From: Humulus lupulus | Lineage: Eukaryota > Streptophyta > Magnoliopsida > Rosales > Cannabaceae | Assembly (NCBI RefSeq): GCF_963169125.1 | Contig: NC_084795.1 | Coordinates: 140,839,766-140,903,765 of the forward strand | DNA length: 64,000 nucleotides | Direction: 5' to 3' | Part shown: positions 45,432-53,629 of the stretch, piece by piece | How the letters are laid out: each line of letters starts with the position of its first letter | Position numbering within the stretch: position 1 is the stretch's first letter | The notes under the pieces: model-generated | The model's input: the letters and a program-made list of their open reading frames with translations, nothing else | What the model was told of the DNA's origin: nothing | The model's database searches: none | Made by a program: the position numbers and the translations under genes

Positions 45432-46056
45432 CTATAGTCAATGCTATGATATTACATTCCAAATTAAGTTTTAGTTTGTGGCATGAAGCCTTGTTATCTG
45501 CCTGTCATATTTTATATCATATTCCTATGAAGAAAAATAATACGTCACCATATGAGTTGTGGATAGAAATAAGCCAAATATTAGTTATCTTAAAGTGTGA
45601 GGGTGTCTTTCTTATTATAGGAGCATAGATTCTAAGAGAACCAAGTTGGCCTAAGGCTATAAGATGTGCTTTTTTGGCTATGCCTCAAAGAGCAAAGCTT
45701 ATAAATTATTAGACTTGGAGTCTAATGTGATAATTGAATCTAGAGAGGTTGAGTTCTTTAAGAATATGTTTTATAGTGACAACAACTCTCAAGTATCAAT
45801 CATGATTTTAGAGTCTCAAGAAGAGATTTCTACAAAGATTGATGAGTAATCTACATTTCCTAAAAGAAGCCACATGCTTAAAGAAATGGGGAAAAATAAG
45901 AAATGTTCTCTAGTGGAAACTATATATTTAGTAGAGGAAGAAGGCACTTGGAATTTTCCAATGGTTCTATAAATTGAAGATAATCCCAAAACTTTCAAAG
46001 AATTAATGTCTTCAAGAGACTCTACTTTTTTTAGGGAAGCAATAAATGAGGAGAAG
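45432..46056 (+). pseudogene. Ty1/copia pol, integrase C-terminal region
   Basis: Reads in one main frame: VNAMILHSKLSFSLWHEALL, ACHILYHIPMKK, NTSPYELW. This is the copia integrase block that follows the catalytic core. After a stop and frame change come GYASKSKAYKLLDLESNVIIE and SREVEFF, the classical end of copia integrase. A spacer leads to the linker before RT, KELMSSRDSTFFREAINEE, which breaks off at 46056 where Tat element T is inserted and resumes at 57675. Stops (for example at about 45849) show decay. The upstream gag, protease and integrase core are not in the window. Confidence 0.85.
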
Positions 46057-46650
46057 TGTTATCCAAAAAATTAGCATTGATGACGTGGCAAGTGATCCCT
46101 AGACACGTGGCTGACACCTGGAAGAGCTCTGCTAGGGTATTGACCAGAGGATGCACTAGAAGCAGTAAGCCGCCCGGTCTTACCTGCGACCAGGCTGGTC
46201 GATGGTTCCGCATACAAAGGAACATTACTGTGAAGATCTTTGTAAATCCCGAATTTAACTCACTCAATCTCCGGAATATCCGATGATTCAGGGGAGAGTA
46301 TCTGTAACAATCTTTTGTAATCCCCCTTGAGCCTATAAATAGCAAAAGATAGCTCAAGGAAGGGACTTTTGGCTTTTGAATTATTTGAGATTAGAGTAAT
46401 TCTCCTTGGAATATTGTATTGTTCTTCAGAGGCTAGTGAAACTCATTGAGCCCTTGTTCTTTGACCACTCCTTTGATTCCTATATCAATAACAGTCTAAG
46501 TGGATGTAGGTTATTACCAGATCCTGGGGCCGAACCACTATAAAAATATCGTGTTCTTATTACTTTTTCGTCATTACAATATTATCAACACATTCATTTA
46601 TATCAAGCATATTCTGACTCTGTGTCAGTTGACCAAATTTTGGGTCAACA
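46057..46650 (+). repeat. 5' LTR of Tat element T
   Basis: TGTTATCC ... GGGTCAACA, 594 bp. TATAAATA at 46334-46341 gives the likely promoter. The LTR has short terminal inverted ends and an acgtggctgacacctgg segment shared with the solo LTR at 14217. Confidence 0.96.
46334..46341 (+). promoter_or_regulatory. TATA box in 5' LTR of element T
   Basis: TATAAATA in a gagccTATAAATAgc context, repeated exactly in the 3' LTR at 57358-57365. Transcription would start about 30 bp downstream and read into gag. Confidence 0.8.
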
Positions 46651-46653
46651 TTC

Positions 46654-46671
46654 TGGTGCTTTCATTGAGAG
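46654..46671 (+). other. Primer-binding site, element T
   Basis: TGGTGCTTTCATTGAGAG starts three bases after the LTR. It begins with the required TGG. A tRNA-Arg type has been described for related Ogre/Tat elements, but I cannot confirm the tRNA here. Confidence 0.75.
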
Positions 46672-46698
46672 CTTGATTTATCATTGCTGAGAAAACTA

Positions 46699-47942
46699 AT
46701 GGCAAAAACTGGAAGGAAAGCTGGACAGGCGGCCGCTGCTGCGCCATCAAATCCACCTCCTCCTCCCCTTGCAAGCGTGGCGGAGGATGAGCCACATCTG
46801 GACTTTGAGGAGGAAGAAATGGATGATGCAATGCTGAAGAGTGCCCTGGGGCCGTTGCAGGAGGAGCTGGCTAGTCTGAAAGCCAGTCAAGAGACTGCTG
46901 CCGAAGTTGTGGCGCGGCAGCAGCAGGAAATTGAACGGCAGCGCGCGGAATTAAGCGAAAGGCAGGCAGAGATGGACCGCCGCCAGAGCAAAGCCATGGA
47001 AGCCCTCGAGGCGGCCTTGCAGCTGGCAAGGAATCAGGCCGCACCTGTTTCGCAGCCTAACCAACCTGTCAATGGGCCACCCCAGAGGGGTCCTAATCCA
47101 AGCCCACCGATCCAGCCTTCGAGTCGACAAAGGCCTGAGCAGCCTTAAGCGCCCCATGATGATGTCCCGCTGGACCCTGAGGCGCATCCACCATCCCAAG
47201 CTGGTCGCGGCAATCCCCCGCAACAGAGGCAGAATAGGGCCGAGCATCAGCCTCGTAGTCCTAGACGTCATCGGGGCAATAAGCCAAACCTACCGAACAG
47301 AGGTCAGTACCCCCCTGGTAACAGGGGGGACTCAGAGTTAGGCTCTGCGGTCCGAGGTCCCCCGCGGCATGATAATGCATGAGGACACCACGACTAGCGC
47401 AGGCCACCCTCTAATGTTCGGAACATTTCAGCCAGGGACGGAAATCGGGGGAACAGTCAGTCCCGCCATAGCCAATCATGGTTTAAGGATGGCCATGGGT
47501 ATAATGAGGCCGACTCAGGCAAGGGAAACGCTGGCCGAAGGAATGAAGAGAGAGGTAAAGGAAGGAGCCAGGTACCTCAAGATGACCAACCCGATAGACG
47601 AGATGCTGGGGGGCAGCCCAGGCAAAATAATGTCTTCAACCGGCTCGGGGTAGTGAGCAGCGGAGAAGAGACGAAGATTTGCGTGACGTACTCAACGATC
47701 GCCGCGAGCGGCATGGCGAGAACGTCCCCCCAGCAACAGAGGCCACAGCGATTCCTGTCGTTGTACAGGCCCAGATAGACGCCCTTAACCAAGCAGTGTA
47801 ACAGCTAGTCGGGGGATGGACATCTTATATCGACCACGATAGGAGGAAAGGCACTCCTTTTGTATAGAGGATAGCTAATGTCGAAACTCCAAGCAAGTTC
47901 AAAATTCTTACGCTTCCAAACTTTGACGGGTATGGAGACCCA
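46699..47942 (+). pseudogene. Element T gag, N-terminal part
   Basis: The ATG at 46699 (MAKTGRKAGQ) opens a 150-residue frame ending in TAA at 47146. It shows an acidic patch, then a long coiled coil (ELASLKASQETAAEVVARQQ; EIERQRAELSERQ), then a proline-rich tail. Downstream the natural frame can be followed with further stops and shifts: a basic arginine-rich stretch at about 47220-47350, RDVLNDRRERHG-like residues at about 47690, then QAQIDALNQAV, a TAA at about 47800, and NVETPSKFKILTLPNFDGY leading into the next frame. This is the usual low-complexity front of Tat gag. It carries at least three nonsense changes, so this element probably could not make full gag alone. Confidence 0.75.
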
Positions 47943-49652
47943 GTGTCTCATGTCAATAAGTTTGAAATAGAAATGGACATTCAGAATGTGTCCGAAGACG
48001 TTCGGTGCAGGATCTTCCCTGCAACACTTTCTGAAGCAGCGCAGGAATGGTTTTTTAAGTTCCCTCCCGCAAGCATAGTTTTCTGGGAAATGTTCGTAAG
48101 GGAGTTTTATGGACAGTTCTATGCAGGGCGGGTGCATCCGACCGAAGCAAACCAGCTGGTTGAAATTCGCCAGCAGGATGGAGAATCAGTGAAGGACTAC
48201 ATCCAGTGCTTTATGCGAGCGGCAGCTAGAGCGAAAATGGTGGGGGACGAGGGCAAAATGATTGCCATAACCGCAGGGGTTAAACGTCGTTCTCCCCTCT
48301 GGAAAAGTCTCCGAAAGGAGCGAGTGAGAACTACCCAAGAATTTTTGGACCGGGCTGGTTGCTACATCAAGCTCGAAGAAGCCATTGCTGACGATGGAAA
48401 GCCCTCAAACAAAGATAAGAAGGCTTCCGAACCCGCCAAAGCCGCCAATGGTTCCAAACCTAATGGCAACGGCAAAGGAAACGACAATGGCAAGAATGGT
48501 GGAAAACGGCCATATAACAAGCCTTCCACCTCCGACAATAAACGAGCCAAGGGTAATCGTTATGAACCTCGGTTCACTAACTACACTGCCCTCGTTGAGT
48601 CTCGGGGAGAGGTTTATCAGGCCACAAGTTCTAGTGTGCCTTACAAAAAACCTAGCCCCATTCGAAAGGATATTTCGAAAAGAGACACTACCAAGTTCTG
48701 TCGTTATCATAACGACTGCGGACATGACACCAATGAATGCAACCAGTTAAAAGACGAAATCAAGTTCCTTATTAGACAAGGACACTTGAGAAGATACGTA
48801 CGGGCCTCGGGAAATTCCCAACGAGAAGCTCTGGGTAGCAACGAGCAGGTGCCCGCGCGCCAACGCTCGCCACCCTTACAGCCTACCCCTGTGACTGGCA
48901 CACTCTTAACCATCTGTGGAGGCCCGCACCTCGCGGGAAATAGCGAAAAGGCCAGGGAACGATACGCTTGGACTCTGCGCCACGACCAGGACATCGAGAT
49001 GATGACTGTGGAGGACCGTGCACCAAAAAAGGCTCGGTCAGAGGAAGGTGAGATAACCTTCTCTGATGGCGATGCCCAACACGTCCGGTTCCCACATTCC
49101 GATCTGCTGGTCGTGGACATCCAGATGGCCAACATGATGGTGAAGAGAGTACTGGTCGATACAGGAAGTTCAGTGAATATCCTGTATAAATCAACACTGG
49201 AACGCATGAAATTTTCCGTTAAGGACATGGAGCCCTGCAACCAGACGATATACAGCTTCTCTGGAGAAGGACTCGCCCTCACAGAATTGATCAAACTGCC
49301 AGTAACAACGGGTACAGCGCCTGCAACAAGGACATCACTCACCACTTTTGTAGTGGTCGATTGTCCCTCGGCGTACAATGCCGTTATTGGAAGGCCTATA
49401 CTGGTTGATCTACGGGCCGTCATCTCTATGTGGCACTTGGCCATGAAGTTCCCAACAGACGCGGGGGTAGGACGCGTGTTGGGAACCAGAGGGAAGCCAG
49501 GGAGTGCTACAACACCTCAATCACAAAGGCGAAGAATGGAACGTCAAAGAGCACTACCTCAGATAGGTTGCAAATGGCAGGTGATACACAAGCCCAATCC
49601 GGTGATGAAGTCACCAAATAGGGTGTTGCCCAAAGTGAGGATAGAGACTTAG
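47943..49652 (+). CDS. Element T gag core and protease (569-residue frame)
   Basis: Continuous frame in line with gag upstream. The ATG at 47943 is only the first methionine after a stop at about 47865. Gag domain about 1-150 (IFPATLSEAAQEWFFKF, FVREFYGQFYAGR, QQDGESVKDYIQCFMRAA). A lysine/asparagine-rich linker (150-215) is followed by a zinc-knuckle-like motif FCRYHNDCGHDTNECNQLK at about 255. The aspartic protease has active site VLVDTGSSVNIL near 403 and the partner motif YNAVIGRPIL near 482. After KFPTDAGVGRV (about 49475) the natural sequence (GNQREARECYNTS) continues in the frame of the next gene, so a one-base shift lies there. The last 50 residues of this frame are artefactual. Protease would cleave the polyprotein. 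Confidence 0.85.
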   Translation: MSHVNKFEIEMDIQNVSEDVRCRIFPATLSEAAQEWFFKFPPASIVFWEMFVREFYGQFYAGRVHPTEANQLVEIRQQDGESVKDYIQCFMRAAARAKMVGDEGKMIAITAGVKRRSPLWKSLRKERVRTTQEFLDRAGCYIKLEEAIADDGKPSNKDKKASEPAKAANGSKPNGNGKGNDNGKNGGKRPYNKPSTSDNKRAKGNRYEPRFTNYTALVESRGEVYQATSSSVPYKKPSPIRKDISKRDTTKFCRYHNDCGHDTNECNQLKDEIKFLIRQGHLRRYVRASGNSQREALGSNEQVPARQRSPPLQPTPVTGTLLTICGGPHLAGNSEKARERYAWTLRHDQDIEMMTVEDRAPKKARSEEGEITFSDGDAQHVRFPHSDLLVVDIQMANMMVKRVLVDTGSSVNILYKSTLERMKFSVKDMEPCNQTIYSFSGEGLALTELIKLPVTTGTAPATRTSLTTFVVVDCPSAYNAVIGRPILVDLRAVISMWHLAMKFPTDAGVGRVLGTRGKPGSATTPQSQRRRMERQRALPQIGCKWQVIHKPNPVMKSPNRVLPKVRIET

Positions 49653-49786
49653 ATCCTTGCTCTGGGGATTTTGAAGAAAACCTTGGACCCGTCGAGGACC
49701 TGGAGGAGGTCCAACTTGACAAAGAAGACCCGACCAGAGTCGTAAAGGTTGGGAAAAACTTAGAGCCTACCACGAAGCACGAACTG
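49475..49786 (+). other. Protease-RT linker with in-frame TAG, element T
   Basis: Same frame as the RT gene: protease tail (EARECYNTSITKAKN, AGDTQAQSGDEVTK), a TAG at 49619-49621, then an acidic linker (GDFEENLGPVEDLEEVQLDK, VVKVGKNLEPTTKHELVEFL) running straight into RT. A stop between protease and RT is normal for some Tat/Ogre elements, where splicing or readthrough has been described. Which applies here is unknown. Confidence 0.65.
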
Positions 49787-52700
49787 GTGGAATTTTTGCA
49801 AAAGAACCAGAAGGTTTTTGCCTGGTCGCATAAAGACATGGATGGGAGAGATCCCGCAGTTATCAGCCATGTCCTGAATATAGACAAGACCTTTCCACCC
49901 GTGCAACAAAAGAGAAGGTTGCTCGATAAAGATAGATCGAGAGCCTTAAAAGAAGAAGTTGAAAGACTAAAGGAGAATGGGTTCATCAGGGTGGCATTTT
50001 ATCCATCTGGGGTCTCCAATCCAGTGCTGGTTCCCAAGCCTAACGGCAAGTGGCGGACCTGCATGGATTTTACAGACCTCAATAAAGCCTGCCCAAAAGA
50101 CTGCTTCCCACTCCCAAGGATCGACCAGCTGGTCGATGCAACTACAGGTCACGAGATCCTCTCGTTCATGGATGCATATTCGGGCTACAACCAGATTAGC
50201 ATGCACCCCCCTGACGAGGATCACACCAGCTTTCGGACCGATACGGGCTTATACTGTTACAAAGTAATGCCCTTCGGACTGAAAAACGCAGGTGCGACTT
50301 ACCAACAACTAGTCAACCACATGTTTAAGGAGCTGATCGGAGTAAACATGGAGGTGTATGTAGACGACATGCTAGTAAAGTCTAAGAAGGCAGAAGGACA
50401 TGTGAGGGATTTACAAAAGTTCTTTGATGTATTGAACAAATACCAAATGAAGTTAAATCCCCTCAAATGTTCCTTCGGAGTTGGATCAGGGAAGTTTTTG
50501 GGGTTTATTGTAAATTCAAGAGGAATCGAGGCCAACCCTGACAAGATAAAGGCCCTGATCGACATGAAGTCGCCAGAAAGGATCAAAGATGTACAAAGTT
50601 TAACCGGGAGAATCGCAGCCCTAAGTAGATTTATTTCGAAATCAACAGACAAGTGTGTCCCTTTTTTCAATCTACTTAGGGGAAATAAGAAGTTTGAATG
50701 GACAGTAGACTGCGAACAAGCTTTCCAAGCCTTAAAAGCCCATATGGCACAACCTCCCATCTTATCAAAGCCAATCGAAGGAGAAACTTTGTTTATTTAC
50801 CTGGCGATTACTGAAGTTGCTGCTAGCGCGGTACTAGTGCGAGAGGAAGACGGCGTACAAAAAGCAGTCTACTATATCAGCAAGAGACTGATCGGGGCAG
50901 AATTGAGATATCCACCAATCGAGAGGTTAGCATATTGCTTAATCCTGGCCTCTAGGAAGCTACGCCCCTACTTTCAAGCCCATCCTATTACAGTTCTAAC
51001 TAACCAGCCCCTTCGGCAAGTCCTCCAAAAGACAGAGGCGGCTGGGCGATTATTAAAATGGGCAGTCGAATTAGGGCAGTTCAACATAACTTATTCACCG
51101 CGAGCAGCAGTCAAGGGACATGTCTTGGCCGAACTTATTGCAGAATTCACCGAACTCCCAGACAGCGAACAGTGCGAACAGCCTAAAGCGCCTGAGCCTC
51201 AAGAAAAGGCTCCTTCGTGGAAGTTATTCACGGATGGGTCATCCAACGAATCCTACGCTGGAGCGGGAGTGATATTGATAACGTCGAAAGGGCATCGATT
51301 TCACTGCGCCATCAGGTTCGACTTCGCCGCGTCAAATAATGAAGCAGAATACGAAGCACTCCTCGCTGGGTTGAGAATGGCGAAAGATATGAGCATAAAG
51401 ACACTTGATATCTACAGTGATTCACAGCTGGTGGTGAATCAAGTTCTAGGAGAATATCAAGCACGAGGCTTAAAAATGGTGGCCTACTTAAATAAAAAAA
51501 AAGACTTGCTAGCCCAATTTATGGAGTACACCCATCAGCAAATTCCGCGGGATCAGAATTCAAACGTAGATGCCTTAGCCAAACTCGCGAGCGCGAAGGA
51601 TGCTGACACTTTGAACATTGTGCCGGTAGAAAGACTGAGTAAGCCAAGCATACAAGCGGTCGAATCCAGTAGGGAGATTCGAATGGAGGATACATGGATG
51701 GCACCTTATTTGGAGTATCTGATAAACGGTACGCTACCAGCGGATAGAAACAAAGCCAGAACCCTACAAAGGCGAGCTGCTAGGTACATACTGGTCGGTG
51801 GAGTTATGTACCGAAGAGGATATTCCTTGCCGCTACTCAGATGCGTTACACCAGAAAAAGCTAAGGAACTCATGAAAGAGGTGCATGAAGGCTTCTGTGG
51901 GGATCATGCTGGGGGGCAGAGTTTGGCAAAGAAGATTCTAAGGCAAGGCTACTTTTGGCCAACTATGAACGAGGATTCAATGGAGTTTGTACGAAGATGC
52001 GATAAATGTCAAAGATTCTCCAAAATTCCACGAGCAGCTCCGAACGAATTAAAACAGATGCAAAGTCCGTGGCCTTTTGCAGTATGGGGGATAGATTTTA
52101 TTGGATCCCTACCTACAGGGAAGGGCAGAGTAAAGTACGCAGTCGTAGCAGTCGATTACTTCACCAAATGGGTCGAAGCTGAACCGCTCGCTACCATCAT
52201 GACCAAGAAAGTTCTTGACTTTGTTATCAAGAACATTGTCTGTCGATATGGCTTGCCTAGAAAGATAGTTTCAGACAACGGAACCCAATTTGACAGCGAT
52301 TTATTCACCGATTTCTGTGAAAGACATGGAGTCATTAAAAGCTTTTCTTCAGTTGCACACCCCCAGGAGAATGGGCAGGTCGAAGCCGTGAATAAAACTC
52401 TTAAAGACACCCTGAAGAAGAGGCTTGAAGAAGCTAAGGGAACATGGCCAGAGCAACTGCCTGAAGTCCTCTGGTCGTATAGAACGTCTCACCGAACAGC
52501 GACAGGACATACCCCATTTTCCTTAGCCTATGGATATGAGGCAATGTTGCCTGTCGATATAGATCCCCCCTCACATCGACGCCTAACATACGACCAAGAC
52601 CAGAACAGCCAACTGATGATGGAATCCCTAGACTCGATTGACGAGATACGAGAGAAGGCCCAACTTCGAGTTGCTGCATACCAACAAAAAGTCGCCCGGT

Positions 52701-52930
52701 ACTTTAACTCCAAAGTTAAAGAAAGAAAATTCAACGTCGGAGAATTGGTGCTACGACGAGTTTTCTTAAATACCCGCGACCCTACTGCTGGAGTGGTCGG
52801 ACCTAATTGGGAAGGACCTTACCAGATTGAAGAAGTCCTTCATCCGGGCACCTACAAACTTGCACGCTTAAACGGAGATCTCGTTCCACGTTATTGGAAT
52901 GGAGAACACCTGCGCAAGTATTATCAGTGA
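49787..52930 (+). CDS. Element T reverse transcriptase-RNase H-integrase polyprotein
   Basis: Uninterrupted 1047-residue frame; coding sense extends upstream to the TAG at 49619, so the stated start is only the open-frame limit. RT about 65-250 with MDFTDLNKACPKD, SFMDAYSGYNQI and active site YVDD at 191-194. Next is a degenerate first RNase H/connection (about 300-430, VLTNQPLRQVL). A second, archaeal-type RNase H (about 475-605) follows: LFTDGSSNES with D483, SNNEAEYEALLAGL, DSQLVV, NVDALAKLAS. Integrase: zinc finger HEGFCGDH...CDKCQRF (about 705-755) and catalytic D770, D830, E866 with DD-35-E spacing. It ends KLARLNGDLVPRYWNGEHL; no chromodomain is seen. It makes and integrates the cDNA. 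All catalytic residues are present, and this is the one pol in the window that could still work. Confidence 0.96.
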   Translation: MEFLQKNQKVFAWSHKDMDGRDPAVISHVLNIDKTFPPVQQKRRLLDKDRSRALKEEVERLKENGFIRVAFYPSGVSNPVLVPKPNGKWRTCMDFTDLNKACPKDCFPLPRIDQLVDATTGHEILSFMDAYSGYNQISMHPPDEDHTSFRTDTGLYCYKVMPFGLKNAGATYQQLVNHMFKELIGVNMEVYVDDMLVKSKKAEGHVRDLQKFFDVLNKYQMKLNPLKCSFGVGSGKFLGFIVNSRGIEANPDKIKALIDMKSPERIKDVQSLTGRIAALSRFISKSTDKCVPFFNLLRGNKKFEWTVDCEQAFQALKAHMAQPPILSKPIEGETLFIYLAITEVAASAVLVREEDGVQKAVYYISKRLIGAELRYPPIERLAYCLILASRKLRPYFQAHPITVLTNQPLRQVLQKTEAAGRLLKWAVELGQFNITYSPRAAVKGHVLAELIAEFTELPDSEQCEQPKAPEPQEKAPSWKLFTDGSSNESYAGAGVILITSKGHRFHCAIRFDFAASNNEAEYEALLAGLRMAKDMSIKTLDIYSDSQLVVNQVLGEYQARGLKMVAYLNKKKDLLAQFMEYTHQQIPRDQNSNVDALAKLASAKDADTLNIVPVERLSKPSIQAVESSREIRMEDTWMAPYLEYLINGTLPADRNKARTLQRRAARYILVGGVMYRRGYSLPLLRCVTPEKAKELMKEVHEGFCGDHAGGQSLAKKILRQGYFWPTMNEDSMEFVRRCDKCQRFSKIPRAAPNELKQMQSPWPFAVWGIDFIGSLPTGKGRVKYAVVAVDYFTKWVEAEPLATIMTKKVLDFVIKNIVCRYGLPRKIVSDNGTQFDSDLFTDFCERHGVIKSFSSVAHPQENGQVEAVNKTLKDTLKKRLEEAKGTWPEQLPEVLWSYRTSHRTATGHTPFSLAYGYEAMLPVDIDPPSHRRLTYDQDQNSQLMMESLDSIDEIREKAQLRVAAYQQKVARYFNSKVKERKFNVGELVLRRVFLNTRDPTAGVVGPNWEGPYQIEEVLHPGTYKLARLNGDLVPRYWNGEHLRKYYQ

Positions 52931-53629
52931 ACAGTCCTTTTTAAAGGACTGGCTTGTATTAATTTTTCTTTTTACAAGTTTAGCAAAGAGGGTTAGCCAC
53001 GCTGTATGGCTAATCGCTCGTATATGTAAGATTCTATTTCAGAATCGCTCGTAAAGACATGTTTAGTCCACTTTTAATACGAGATTATAAGGGACTGTGC
53101 GCAGCCAGTCATTCTTGCCAACCTTTGTGAATTTATATTTACAAGTATTTGTTCATTACGTGTGTTGTTTTGCTGTATTACAAGTATTACTTTTTCACCC
53201 GAGCAGAAATGTTCGAACAGGTCATGGTCAAGGCAAGTGACCAAGGACCTAAAGCTCCTCCATCACTTGGGGGGCATATAAGGCACATCGATAGCAAAGC
53301 GTACCATGAAGTATGTAAACACATGAACAAAATGAGTGAAAGCATGCTAAGGTACTTAGAGTATTTTTCAAAATTTATATTTTATTAAATCATGCCAAAG
53401 TACTATGCTAAGTTCGGTCATATGGACAAATGTTATAATAAATGAAAATGTTATAGCATCATGTAATCTTTTACACCACAAGCATCACTGCTTGGATGTA
53501 ACTGTCCAAGTAAAAGAAAAGGTTTACTGCCCGTGCAGCAAAGTTTAAAATAAAAATATTGTCTTTACATCACGACCCGTGGGTCGTGTAATCAAAAGAT
53601 AGAGAAAATAATAATAAAAAAAAAAAAGC
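52931..53629. other. Convergent 3' region between sense pol and antisense gene, with hairpins
   Basis: No gene recognised; a 79-residue plus frame at 53149-53388 has no features. Right after the pol stop are three inverted repeats: cagtccttt-tt-aaaggactg (52932-52951, 9-bp arms), ttagcca...tggctaa (52993-53013) and gattct-atttc-agaatc (about 53030-53046). AT-rich tracts near 53400-53620 (including aataataaaaaaaaaaa) may hold polyadenylation signals for both strands. Confidence 0.55.

Noticed and set aside
48362..49444. Minus-strand frames of up to 245 residues opposite gag-protease of element T
   Set aside because: Shadows of a real sense gene. No splice logic and no family resemblance, unlike the antisense gene at 53.6-56.2 kb.
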